A DNA stretch of 64,000 bases, from positions 744,001 through 808,000 of the forward strand of contig NZ_LT906450.1 of assembly GCF_900187265.1 (NCBI RefSeq). Reading direction: 5' to 3'. Position numbers and translations under genes: made by a program. Shown here piece by piece: positions 25,973-34,049 of the stretch. The notes under the pieces are model-generated. The model had not been told where the DNA came from and did not search any database. It saw only the letters and a list, made by a program, of their open reading frames with translations. Source of the stretch: Rhodococcus rhodochrous. Its GTDB lineage: Bacteria > Actinomycetota > Actinomycetes > Mycobacteriales > Mycobacteriaceae. How positions within the stretch are numbered: position 1 is the first letter of the stretch; each line of letters starts with the position of its first letter.

Positions 25973-26397
25973 CGGACTGCATCTTCTGCGCCATCGTGGC
26001 CGGGCAGTCGCCGGCCAGCGTCGTGCTCGACGAACCCGATGTGCTCGCATTCATGGACATCCGCCCGTTCACCCCGGGGCATCTGCTCGTGATCCCGAAG
26101 CGGCACGCCTCCGGACTGGCACAGCTCGATCCCGACGACGGAGCGAAGGTGTTCGCCGCCGGGCAACGGATCGCCACGGCGATGCGCGAGTCCGACCTCC
26201 CCATCGAGGGCGTGAACATGTTCCTCGCCGACGGCGTGGCTGCCGGCCAGGAGGTGTTCCACGTGCACCTGCACCTCGTGCCGCGCAGGGCCGGGGACGG
26301 CTTCGGGATCCGCGCCGATTGGCGGACACCGAACCGGACCGTGCTCGACGGCACGGCCGCCACCATCCGCACCGCCGTGGAGACACACCGGTCGTGA
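25969..26397 (+). CDS. HIT-family protein (Hint-like)
   Basis: 142 residues. The N-terminus is CIFCAIVAGQSPASVVLDEPDVLAFMDIRPFTPGHLLVIPKRH, the classic Hint/HIT start with the CxxC pair. The histidine triad is HVHLHLVPR (about 96-102). It acts on nucleoside phosphoramidates or adenylated compounds in the cytosol; the natural substrate is not known. The GTG start overlaps the TetR stop by four bases and the permease start follows within five bases. Confidence 0.92.
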   Translation: MTDCIFCAIVAGQSPASVVLDEPDVLAFMDIRPFTPGHLLVIPKRHASGLAQLDPDDGAKVFAAGQRIATAMRESDLPIEGVNMFLADGVAAGQEVFHVHLHLVPRRAGDGFGIRADWRTPNRTVLDGTAATIRTAVETHRS

Positions 26398-26401
26398 TGC
26401 A

Positions 26402-28003
26402 GTGACAGGTGCATACGTTCAGCCGATCGCGCCGGTCGGCGGGTCGCTCGCGTGGTCGGCACTGGTGGCGGTACTCCCGCTGCTGACCATGCTCGTCCTG
26501 CTCGCCGTCTTCCGTCTGCGGTCGCATTCGGCCGCGGGCATCGCGGTGGTGGTGGCCCTCATCGTGGGCACCGCCGTCTACGGCATGCCGGTCGGGTCCG
26601 CGCTCAGCGCCGGCGTCGAAGGCGCGGTCTTCGGTCTCTTCCCGATCATGTGGACGGTGGTCAACGCCGTCTGGGTGTACCGGCTCACCGTCGAATCCGG
26701 GCACTTCGACGTCCTCACCCGCGCCTTCGGGCGAATATCCCCGGATCCGCGGATCCTCACCATAGTCATCGCCTTCCTGTTCGGCGCGCTGCTCGAGGCG
26801 GTCGCCGGTTTCGGCACCCCCATCGTCGTGTCGACCGTCGTGCTCATCGGCGCCGGTCTGCCTCCGGTGCGTGCGGCCGCTGCGTCGCTGCTCGCCAACT
26901 CGGTCGTCACCCCGCTCGGCGTCATGGGCACACCGATCCTGACGATGTCGCGCGTGTCGGAGATCCCGATCGACGAGATCGGACCGGTCGTTGCGCGCCA
27001 GGTCTGCCTGCTCGCGGTGTTCATCCCGCTCGTGCTGGTCGCGGTGATCGGCGGATGGCGCGGTGTCCGCGAGACGTGGCCGGTCGCGCTCGTCGTCGGA
27101 CTCGCCTTCGGCGCCGCCCAGTTCGTGTGCGCGAGCTACCTCACCGTGGGGCTGAGCAACATCGCCGGCGCAGTGGCCGGTCTGCTCGTGCTGGTCGTCG
27201 CGGTGAAGGTGCACCCCACGCATCGGGAGGCCCGCCGGGCCGCGGCCGAACGGATCCACGACTCGCGCCGACGCGTCGTCGAGGCATTCGCCCCCTACGC
27301 GCTGATCGTGGTCGTCTTCCTCGTCAGCCGGTTCGGTCCGGTGGCATCGCTGCTGTCGAACGCGAGCCTGTCGTTCCCCTGGCCGGGTGTGGACGTGACC
27401 ACCGCGGACGGGGACGTTCCCACCGCGGAGACCTTCACCATCGATCTGTTCACCGCCCCGGGCAGCCTCGTCTTCGTCGCCGCGCTGCTGTCGATACCGG
27501 TGCTGAAGGTCGCGGTGGCCGACGCGGTGCGGTGCTTCGTCGCGGCGGTCGTGCAGTTGCGGTGGTCGTTCGCGACGGTGACGGCAGTTCTCGCCCTCGC
27601 GTACGTGATGAACCTGTCCGGGCAGACCGCCACGATCGGCGGGTTCCTCGCCGGTGCGGGCGTCGCGTTCGCGCTGTTGTCGCCCGTGCTCGGCTGGCTC
27701 GGCGTCGTGGTCACCGGCTCGAACACCGCCTCCAACGCGATGTTCGGCAGCCTGCAGGTCGCCGCGGCCCAGCAGTCGGGACTCGACCCGACCGTGCTGG
27801 TCGCCGGGAACATGGCCGGCGGCACCACCGGCACCCCGATCGCACTGCAGAACCTCGCGCTGGTGTCGTCGGTGAAGGGACTGTCCGGCAAGGACGGGCT
27901 GCTCATGCGCCGCATCTGGCCGCTGAGCATCGCCGGCCTCGCGGTGCTCTCCGTCCTCGTATGGCTGCAGTCGACCTCGGTGTTGGGTTGGATGGTGCCC
28001 TGA
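26402..28003 (+). CDS. lldP: L-lactate permease family transporter
   Basis: 533 residues with about 12-14 transmembrane segments, proton-coupled uptake of lactate (glycolate in some homologues). Family blocks are visible: EGAVFGLFPIMWTVVNAVWVYRLTVESG, FLFGALLEAVAGFGTPIVVS, LLANSVVTPLGVMGTP, and near the end TGSNTASNAMFGSLQVAAAQ with GNMAGGTTGTPIALQNLA. The GTG start is 4 bp past the HIT stop, in one operon with TetR and HIT. No lactate dehydrogenase is adjacent. Confidence 0.92.
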   Translation: MTGAYVQPIAPVGGSLAWSALVAVLPLLTMLVLLAVFRLRSHSAAGIAVVVALIVGTAVYGMPVGSALSAGVEGAVFGLFPIMWTVVNAVWVYRLTVESGHFDVLTRAFGRISPDPRILTIVIAFLFGALLEAVAGFGTPIVVSTVVLIGAGLPPVRAAAASLLANSVVTPLGVMGTPILTMSRVSEIPIDEIGPVVARQVCLLAVFIPLVLVAVIGGWRGVRETWPVALVVGLAFGAAQFVCASYLTVGLSNIAGAVAGLLVLVVAVKVHPTHREARRAAAERIHDSRRRVVEAFAPYALIVVVFLVSRFGPVASLLSNASLSFPWPGVDVTTADGDVPTAETFTIDLFTAPGSLVFVAALLSIPVLKVAVADAVRCFVAAVVQLRWSFATVTAVLALAYVMNLSGQTATIGGFLAGAGVAFALLSPVLGWLGVVVTGSNTASNAMFGSLQVAAAQQSGLDPTVLVAGNMAGGTTGTPIALQNLALVSSVKGLSGKDGLLMRRIWPLSIAGLAVLSVLVWLQSTSVLGWMVP

Positions 28004-28045
28004 CACTCCCGGCGTGCCGTGAATGCCTGGTTCGCCGGGGTGCAC

Positions 28046-28051
28046 TAGCGT
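28046..28051 (+). promoter_or_regulatory. -10 box of leaderless dypB
   Basis: TAGCGT lies seven bases before the GTG at 28059, with no ribosome site. Confidence 0.5.
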
Positions 28052-28058
28052 TGTCCGA

Positions 28059-29087
28059 GTGGTTCGCGCACAACCGATACTGACCCCGCTCACCGAAGCG
28101 GCGATCTTCCTCGTCGTCACCGTCGACGAGGGTGCAGAGGACACCGTGCGGGATCTGCTCGAAGATCTCTCGGGCCTGCGCCGCTCGGTCGGTTTCCGCA
28201 TCCCGGAGGGCGGCCTGTCGGTCGTCACCGGCATCGGCTCGGACATGTGGGACCGGCTGTTCGACGGTCCCCGCCCTGCCGAACTGCACCCGTTCGTCCC
28301 GCTCGACGGCGGTCGGCACCAGGCACCCTCGACCCCCGGCGACCTGCTGTTCCATCTCCGCGCGTCGACGATGGACCTGTGCTTCGAACTCGCCGCGAAG
28401 ATCAACGATCGGCTGCGTGGAGTGGCCCGGGTCGTCGACGAGACCCACGGCTTCCGCTATTTCGAACGCCGCGACCTGCTCGGCTTCGTCGACGGAACCG
28501 AGAACCCCGAGGACGACGAGGCCGTCGACGCGGCCCTGGTCTCCGACGAGGATCCGGACTTCGCCGGTGGTAGCTACGTCATCGTCCAGAAGTACCTGCA
28601 CGACCTCGCGTCGTGGAACTCGCTGACGGTGGAGGAGCAGGAGCGGGCGATCGGCCGGACCAAGCTCGACGACATCGAACTCGACGACGAGACCAAGCCC
28701 GCGAATTCGCACGTCGCGCTGAACGTGATCGTCGACGAGAACGGGGTCGAGCAGCAGATCGTGCGCGCGAACATGCCGTTCGGCAGCTTCGGCGCCGACG
28801 AGTTCGGCACCTACTTCATCGGTTACTCGGCCACCCCGGAGGTGACCGAGCAGATGCTGCGCAACATGTTCCTGGGCAGCCCACCCGGCAACACCGACCG
28901 CATCCTGGACTTCTCCACCGCGGTGACGGGCTCGCTGTTCTTCTGCCCCTCGCTGGAGTTCCTCGAAGATCTTCCGCCGTCACCGGCGGATATTCCCTCC
29001 CACGAAGATTCGAGTGCCTCGACCGCCGGCCGGCCGGCCGACGGATCACTCGGAATTGGCGCTCTGCGAAGGAGTTCGACGCTGTGA
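28059..29087 (+). CDS. dypB: Dye-decolourising peroxidase (DypB type), encapsulin cargo
   Basis: 342 residues, haem peroxidase that oxidises dyes, phenolics and lignin model compounds with H2O2. The distal Asp motif is GFVDGTENPEDDEA (about 143-156). The proximal haem His is in NSHVAL (about 217). Arg and Asn of the distal pocket are in VRANMPFGSFG (about 235-237). PFGSFGADEFGTYFIGYSATP is a family block. The C-terminus, after a Ser/Asp-rich linker, ends with SLGIGALRRSSTL, which resembles the encapsulin cargo-loading peptide SLGIGSL. Its stop overlaps the encapsulin start (GTGA), so the two are coupled. Confidence 0.95.
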   Translation: MVRAQPILTPLTEAAIFLVVTVDEGAEDTVRDLLEDLSGLRRSVGFRIPEGGLSVVTGIGSDMWDRLFDGPRPAELHPFVPLDGGRHQAPSTPGDLLFHLRASTMDLCFELAAKINDRLRGVARVVDETHGFRYFERRDLLGFVDGTENPEDDEAVDAALVSDEDPDFAGGSYVIVQKYLHDLASWNSLTVEEQERAIGRTKLDDIELDDETKPANSHVALNVIVDENGVEQQIVRANMPFGSFGADEFGTYFIGYSATPEVTEQMLRNMFLGSPPGNTDRILDFSTAVTGSLFFCPSLEFLEDLPPSPADIPSHEDSSASTAGRPADGSLGIGALRRSSTL

Positions 29088-29902
29088 ACAATCTGTATCG
29101 CGACCTCGCCCCGATTTCCGAGGCAGCATGGACCGAGATCGAGGAGGAGGCCGCGCGCACCTTCGAGCGGCACGTCGCCGGACGCACCGTCGTCGACTTC
29201 TCCGGACCGCACGGCACCGACTTCGCAGCGGTGGGTCTCGGCCGCACCCGCGAGATCGAGCCCCCGGCCGCCGGAGTGCGGGCACGCCAGCACCGCGTCG
29301 CGCCGGTCGTCGAACTGCGGGTGCCGTTCACGCTGTCGCGCGAGGAGATCGAGAGCGTCGAGCGCGGTTCCCGCGACATCGACCTCGACCCCGTCAAGGA
29401 AGCGGCCCGCCAGATCGCCTTCGCCGAGGACCGCGCGATCTTCGAGGGCTACGCGGCCGCCGGTATCGAGGGCATCCGGGCGTCGTCGTCGAACCCGTCC
29501 CTGCAGCTGCCCGAGGATCCCCGCGATTTCCCGGAGATCATCAGCCAGGCGCTGTCACAGCTGCGACTGGCGGGTGTGGGCGGCCCGTACTCGATCCTGC
29601 TCGGCGCCGACGAGTACACCAAGGTCAGCGAGACCTCCGATCACGGCTATCCGATCCGCGAACAGCTGCGCCGCCTCATCGACGGCGACCTCATCTGGGC
29701 CCCGGCGATCGACGGTGCGTTCGTCCTGACCACGCGCGGCGGCGACTACGACCTGCAGGTCGGTCAGGACCTGTCGATCGGCTACCTCTCGCACGACGCC
29801 GAGACGGTGAACCTGTACTTCCAGGAGTCGTTCACCTTCCTCGTCTACACCGGCGAGGCCTCGGTTCCGCTGGTGCCGACGACGCTCGAACTCCCGCACT
29901 GA
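29084..29902 (+). CDS. Encapsulin shell protein, family 1 (linocin M18-like)
   Basis: 272 residues, HK97-fold protein that assembles into a small icosahedral protein compartment (60 subunits in family 1). The N-terminus NNLYRDLAPISEAAWTEIEEEAARTFERHVAGRTVVDFSGPHG is diagnostic. LGRTREIEPPAAGVRARQHRVAPVVELRVPFTLSREEIESVERG and AFAEDRAIFEGYAAAGIEGI follow, and the end is LYFQESFTFLVYTGEAS. It packages the coupled DypB peroxidase. The usual length is about 265. The GTG start overlaps dypB by four bases. Confidence 0.96.
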   Translation: MNNLYRDLAPISEAAWTEIEEEAARTFERHVAGRTVVDFSGPHGTDFAAVGLGRTREIEPPAAGVRARQHRVAPVVELRVPFTLSREEIESVERGSRDIDLDPVKEAARQIAFAEDRAIFEGYAAAGIEGIRASSSNPSLQLPEDPRDFPEIISQALSQLRLAGVGGPYSILLGADEYTKVSETSDHGYPIREQLRRLIDGDLIWAPAIDGAFVLTTRGGDYDLQVGQDLSIGYLSHDAETVNLYFQESFTFLVYTGEASVPLVPTTLELPH

Positions 29903-29908
29903 GCCGAC

Positions 29909-29939
29909 CCCGGGGCGTTCGCGCGTGCGGCGCCCCGGG
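29909..29939. terminator. Bidirectional hairpin between encapsulin and marR genes
   Basis: CCCGGGGCG (29909-29917) pairs with CGCCCCGGG (29931-29939) across a 13-base loop. It lies between the stop codons of two convergent genes and can serve both. Confidence 0.65.
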
Positions 29940-29968
29940 TCACCGAGCGAGAGCGAAGTGCGCGCGAT

Positions 29969-30454
29969 CTAGTTCCGGATCGCCCCGGCCTTCAGCGCCG
30001 CCGCGTTGACGCGGACGAGCGCGGCGTGCAGGTCCTGGAGTTCGTCGAGCCCGACACCGAGGGCGTCGACGACCTGACCCGGCACCGATTCGGCCTCGGC
30101 GCGCAGCGCCCGCCCGGCGTCGGTGAGCTCGAGGACGAGTTGCCGTTCGTCGGCGGCGCTGCGCGCACGGGTGATCAGCCCCAGAGCTTCGAGCCGCTTG
30201 AGCAGGGGAGAGAGCGTGGGGGAATCGAGCTGGAGCAACTGCCCCACTTCCTTGCTCGTCAGCGGCGAGCGTTCCCACAGGGCGAGCATCACCAGATACT
30301 GCGGATGGGTCAGGCCCAACCTGTCGAGGATCGGCCGATAGACCGCGAGCACGGCGCGGTTCGCCACGGCGAGCGCGAAACACACCTGCCGCTCCAGTGC
30401 GAGAGGATCATCGCCGGAAGCGGGGAGATGAGTGGCCGGGGACTCGACGCTCAT
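29969..30454 (-). CDS. MarR/OhrR-type regulator with sensing cysteine
   Basis: 161 residues. The segment RQVCFALAVANRAVLAVYRPILDRLGLTHPQYLVMLALWE (about 23-62) follows the OhrR pattern, including the peroxide-sensing Cys (Cys25) and the two Tyr that hold it. The winged helix is LTSKEVGQLLQLDSPTLSPLLKRLEALGLITRARSAADERQLVLELTDAG. OhrR repressors are released by organic hydroperoxides. No ohr gene lies nearby. The convergent DypB-encapsulin pair is the only peroxide-linked function in reach, but it does not share a promoter with this gene. Confidence 0.9.
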   Translation of the reverse strand: MSVESPATHLPASGDDPLALERQVCFALAVANRAVLAVYRPILDRLGLTHPQYLVMLALWERSPLTSKEVGQLLQLDSPTLSPLLKRLEALGLITRARSAADERQLVLELTDAGRALRAEAESVPGQVVDALGVGLDELQDLHAALVRVNAAALKAGAIRN

Positions 30455-30512
30455 GAATCGACGATACCGAACCGGTATGCCCTGACCCGGGTTCTCCCTG
30501 GTGCAACGATCC

Positions 30513-31263
30513 TCACGGGTCGTAATCGGGATAGGTCGTGTGCAACCTCAGGTAGCCGGTGACGTTCTCGCCCAACCATCCTTCGCTCTCCTCCGGCGTC
30601 ACGCCGTCGCAGACCGCGTCGCCCTCGATGCAGATCCGTTCGACGACGATCGGCCCGAAGTCGTCGCGACCGCCACTGAGTGTGATGCCCGGAGCGACCT
30701 CGCCGGGGAACAGCGTCTCGACCCCCCCGGGTGTCGCGCGGATCGGAGTACAGCACACCGCTGATCCGCTCCGGCGGCACCGAACCGTCGGCGGCGATCT
30801 CGGCGAGGACGTCGCCGGCGATCGACGCGCCCTGCGAGTAACCGAGGACGACGAGTTCGCTGTCGGGACACGAGCTGTGCCGGACGGTGATCGTCTCGCG
30901 CAGGCGCTGGTGCCCGATCCTCTTGGACTCGTCGTAGGCGAGACGCCCCGACCCCTCGCTCGACCCGGACTCGGGCACCGGGACCACGACGGCGGGATAC
31001 CGGATGTGCTCGACCACCGTGCCGGGTGCCGCGTATCGCGCCGAGATCTTCGCGAGGGGCGAATCGGGATCGATCGAATCGGGGGTGTCGATGTTGCGGG
31101 TTCCGTCGACCGCGATGACGAACCGCTCCGGGCACGGACGGAAGGTCTCCGCTCCGGCGGTGGATGCGGTGCCGGCGGTGGCAGCGGCGGCGACAGGTCC
31201 GGTCAGACCGAGGGTGAGTCCTGCGATGATCGCCAGGACACGACGGCAAGCGAAGTCGGACAT
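30513..31263 (-). pseudogene. Secreted cutinase-like serine hydrolase, frameshifted in a C7 run
   Basis: A signal peptide (VLAIIAGLTLGLTGPVAAAATAGTAS) leads to a cutinase-like alpha/beta hydrolase: CPERFVIAVDGTRNID, then the elbow VVLGYSQGASIAGDVLAEI, then ISGVLYSDPRDT. At C7 on the plus strand (30722-30728) the frame breaks. The remaining sequence, ETLFPGEVAPGITLSGG ... IEGDAVCDGVTPEES ... GYLRLHTTYPDYDP, continues in another minus-strand frame to a stop at 30513 and holds the expected late Cys and the active-site His. Removing one base from the run joins both parts into about 249 residues. It is either a real frameshift or a homopolymer sequencing error. ATG at 31263 has AGGAG six bases upstream. 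Confidence 0.8.
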
Positions 31264-31382
31264 GGCAGTCTCCTGTGATCGATCCCGACACCGATGACTA
31301 CCGCACGAGAATATCGTCCCTTTTGACTCATTTCTCGTCGGAGAACCGCTACCTGGAGTGTAGTTGGTTACAAAGTCACAGA

Positions 31383-31394
31383 CCGAACGTTCGG
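31383..31394. repeat. Isolated 12-bp perfect palindrome
   Basis: CCGAACGTTCGG in the 150-bp gap between the alkB stop and the cutinase start (both minus strand). It could be an operator for the cutinase gene 120 bp downstream, or chance. Confidence 0.35.
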
Positions 31395-31413
31395 AATTTT
31401 CGAGGAGGGTCGG

Positions 31414-32076
31414 TCAGGAGAGTCCGGTGCTCCGCAGGGTGATGTTGAGGCGCCCCGCGGTGAGTCCGCAGCGGGCGCTGCCGGTGTCCGGATACACGAC
31501 CGGCACCCCGTGGTACGCGAATCGCGACGGCCCACCGAAGACGAACAGGTCGCCGGATTCGAGACGCACGTCGGTGTAGGGCCGGCCTCGCGACTCGGTG
31601 TTGCCGAACCGGAACAGGCAGGCCTCCCCGAGGCTGAGCGACACGATCGGCGCGCTCACCCGTTCGTCCTTGTCCCGGTGCATGCCCATCCGCGCGTCGC
31701 GGTCGTAGAAATTGATCAGGGCGGTATCGGGTTCGTACCCGCTCCCGGCCGCCGGATCGTCGTAGGCATCGGCGACGGCACGCCGCCCGAGTTCGACGAG
31801 CAGGTCGGGAAGCGGGGGAACGGGAGCGTCGTCGACGTCGACCGCGGTGCGGGTGTACCGGTACGGCGACCAGTGCCATCCGAGGCACACCGTGCTCACC
31901 GACATCCGTCCGCCACCCGGCAGCAGGGTGTGCCGCATCGGCGCCGGCGGGCGCGCCCATTCGCGACACAGCTCGACGAGCTCGCGCTGTTCGTCCGGGC
32001 CGAGCCAGTCGGGCACGTGCACGGCGCCCGGCGCGATCTCGCGTCGCGGACGGGAGACGGAGAACAATTCGTCCAT
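31414..32076 (-). CDS. alkB: AlkB-family DNA/RNA repair dioxygenase
   Basis: 220 residues, Fe(II)/2-oxoglutarate oxygenase that removes alkyl groups from bases such as 1-methyladenine. The Fe ligands HxD are in MGMHRDKDE and the distal His in SRFAYHGVP. The 2OG-binding Arg is in LNITLR at the end. The AlkB pattern INFYDRDARMGMHRDKDERVSAPIVSLSLGEACLFRFG is complete. ATG at 32076 (MDELFSVSRP) has only a weak ribosome site; an in-frame GTG further upstream is possible. It stands alone and divergent from an SDR gene. A second, different 2OG oxygenase is encoded at 34050-34769. Confidence 0.92.
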   Translation of the reverse strand: MDELFSVSRPRREIAPGAVHVPDWLGPDEQRELVELCREWARPPAPMRHTLLPGGGRMSVSTVCLGWHWSPYRYTRTAVDVDDAPVPPLPDLLVELGRRAVADAYDDPAAGSGYEPDTALINFYDRDARMGMHRDKDERVSAPIVSLSLGEACLFRFGNTESRGRPYTDVRLESGDLFVFGGPSRFAYHGVPVVYPDTGSARCGLTAGRLNITLRSTGLS

Positions 32077-32197
32077 CCCGGGTGCTCGACCTTCCGTGCG
32101 TGTGAGCGGTACGTACAGCCGGTGATACGTGTAGACAGGTTCCGTACCAACTGTGCCGCACGGGACGGCACTGCGATTCGACGGGGAGGTAACAGCG

Positions 32198-33028
32198 ATG
32201 AAGGTCGAAGGCAGAGTGGCCGTCGTGACCGGCGGGGGCGGCGGAATCGGCGGCGCCATCGCTGCCGGCCTCGTCGAACGGGGTGCGCGAGTGGTGGTCG
32301 CCGACCTCGACGAACACGCGGCCCAGCGCGTCGTCGCAACGCTCGAGGAGAAGACCCCGGGCAGCGCCGTCGCGGTGGCGGCGGACGTCTCCGACGACGA
32401 GCACATCCGCGGACTCGTCGAGCGCGCCGAAGCGGAGTTCGGTCCCGTGGACATGTACTTCGCCAATGCCGGTGTCACCGGTGTGCCGGGCCTGGAGATC
32501 GAGGACTCGGTCTGGGAGCAGTCCTTCGATGTCAACCTGCGCGCACACATCCGGGCGGCGCGACTGCTGGTGCCCCGCTGGGTCGAACGCGGCGAGGGCT
32601 ATTTCGTCAGCACGGCGTCGGCGGCGGGCCTGCTCACCCAGATCGGCTCGGCCACCTACTCGGTCACCAAGCACGCGGCCGTCGGTTTCGCCGAGTGGTT
32701 GTCGGTGACCTACGGCGACAAGGGCGTGCGGGTGAGCTGCCTGTGCCCGATGGGCGTCAACACACCCCTGCTGTACTCGGGGGACGCATCCGGGCATGCA
32801 CTCGGCGAACTCGCCACCCGCGCCGTCACGACCGCCGGTGCGGTGCTCGAACCCGCGGACGTCGCGGAGACGGTGTTCGCCGCGATGGAGGAGGAGCACT
32901 TCCTGATCCTTCCTCACCCGGAGGTCCTCGAGATGTACCGGAACAAGGGCGCCGACTACGACCGGTGGCTGCGCGGCATGCGTCGCTACCGTCAGGCCCT
33001 CGAGGAGTCGACTCCCACCGATTCGTGA
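32198..33028 (+). CDS. Short-chain dehydrogenase/reductase (classical SDR)
   Basis: 276 residues, NAD(P)-dependent oxidoreductase. The cofactor motif TGGGGGIGGAIAAGL is at about 11-25, NAG is in FANAGVTG, Ser in STASAAG and the catalytic YxxxK in TYSVTKHAA (about 156-160). VVVADLDEHAA places Asp after the second strand, favouring NAD. The C-terminal portion continues beyond the usual 250 residues with ILPHPEVLEMYRNKGADYDRWLRGMRRYRQ, seen in a mycobacterial/rhodococcal SDR group of unknown substrate. GGGGAGG before the ATG. Confidence 0.9.
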   Translation: MKVEGRVAVVTGGGGGIGGAIAAGLVERGARVVVADLDEHAAQRVVATLEEKTPGSAVAVAADVSDDEHIRGLVERAEAEFGPVDMYFANAGVTGVPGLEIEDSVWEQSFDVNLRAHIRAARLLVPRWVERGEGYFVSTASAAGLLTQIGSATYSVTKHAAVGFAEWLSVTYGDKGVRVSCLCPMGVNTPLLYSGDASGHALGELATRAVTTAGAVLEPADVAETVFAAMEEEHFLILPHPEVLEMYRNKGADYDRWLRGMRRYRQALEESTPTDS

Positions 33029-33057
33029 AATCGGTGCCCCTCCCGCCGGTGGTGTCC

Positions 33058-33063
33058 TAACGT
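33058..33063 (+). promoter_or_regulatory. -10 box of a leaderless phosphotriesterase-family transcript
   Basis: TAACGT lies eight bases before the ATG at 33072, and no ribosome site is present. Confidence 0.45.
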
Positions 33064-33071
33064 CACCGGTC

Positions 33072-34043
33072 ATGACATCCGTCGACACCGTTCGCGGCCC
33101 CCTCGACACGGGCCGTCTGGGCAGAGTCCTCATGCACGAGCACGTCTTCGTGCTCGGCGAGGAGATCCGCAGCAACTTTCCCGACTACCCGAGCCCGTGG
33201 GACGAGGACGAGCGTGTCGACGACGCGGTGGCGAAGTTGAAGGCGTTGTCGGAGCGTGGCATCGACACGATCGTCGATCCCACGGTGGTCGGTCTCGGCC
33301 GGTACATCCCGCGCATCCAGCGCGTCGCCGAACAGGTGGACATCTCCATCGTCGTCGCGACGGGCCTGTACACCTACAACGATCTGCCGTTCCAGTTCCA
33401 CAACGTCGGGCCGGGGCTGCTGGTGGACGGACCGGAACCGCTCACCGAACTGTTCGTGAAGGACATCCGCGAGGGCATCGCCGGCACGGGGGTACGTGCA
33501 GGAATGCTCAAGTGCGCCATCGAGCTTCCGGGCCTCACGCCGGGCGTCGAACGCGTGATGCGGGCGGTGGGGCAGGCGCACGTCGAGACCGGCGTGCCGA
33601 TCACGGTGCACACCAACCCGCACACCGGATCGGGGGAGGTGGCGCAACGCGTGCTCGCGGAGGAAGGCGTCGACCTCACCAAGGTGGTCGTCGGGCACAG
33701 CGGTGATTCGACCGATCTGGATTACCTGCGACGGATCGCCGACGCCGGTTCGATTCTGGGGATGGACCGCTTCGGCCTCGACCTGCTGTTGCCGTTCGAG
33801 CAGCGCGTCGATACGGTGGTCGCGCTCGTGGAGGCCGGTTATACCGAGCGCATGGTGCTCTCGCACGACGCGGCATGCTTCATCGACTGGTTCCCGCACG
33901 ACGTGAAGCAGGCCGCCGTGCCCAACTGGAACTACAACCACATCAGCGACGAGGTGCTGCCGGCCCTGCGTGAACGGGGCGTGACCGAGGAGCAGATCAC
34001 CACGATGCTCGTGGACAATCCGCGGCGGATCTTCGAACGGTAA
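33072..34043 (+). CDS. Phosphotriesterase-family metal-dependent hydrolase
   Basis: 323 residues, amidohydrolase superfamily (PTE/PHP). Binuclear metal ligands are visible: HxH in MHEHVF (about 22-24), a bridging Lys in GMLKCAIE, His in TVHTNPHTG and VVGHSGD, and Asp in LSHDAACF (about 260). This matches the PTE family including mycobacterial phosphotriesterase-like lactonases, which open N-acyl homoserine or other lactones. Lactonase and promiscuous phosphotriesterase roles cannot be separated by sequence. It acts in the cytosol. Leaderless ATG. It follows the SDR gene closely and may act on related substrates (inference). Confidence 0.9.
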   Translation: MTSVDTVRGPLDTGRLGRVLMHEHVFVLGEEIRSNFPDYPSPWDEDERVDDAVAKLKALSERGIDTIVDPTVVGLGRYIPRIQRVAEQVDISIVVATGLYTYNDLPFQFHNVGPGLLVDGPEPLTELFVKDIREGIAGTGVRAGMLKCAIELPGLTPGVERVMRAVGQAHVETGVPITVHTNPHTGSGEVAQRVLAEEGVDLTKVVVGHSGDSTDLDYLRRIADAGSILGMDRFGLDLLLPFEQRVDTVVALVEAGYTERMVLSHDAACFIDWFPHDVKQAAVPNWNYNHISDEVLPALRERGVTEEQITTMLVDNPRRIFER

Positions 34044-34049
34044 GAGTGC

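Noticed and set aside
31383-31394. CCGAACGTTCGG as a LexA/SOS box near alkB
   Set aside because: Actinobacterial SOS boxes have four bases between the CGAAC and GTTCG halves; here there are none. The palindrome is also downstream of alkB, not at its promoter.
32198-33028. The SDR near the siderophore region as a DHB pathway enzyme
   Set aside because: A true EntA-type dehydrogenase is encoded in the dhb operon. This SDR has a longer, different C-terminus and no iron box.
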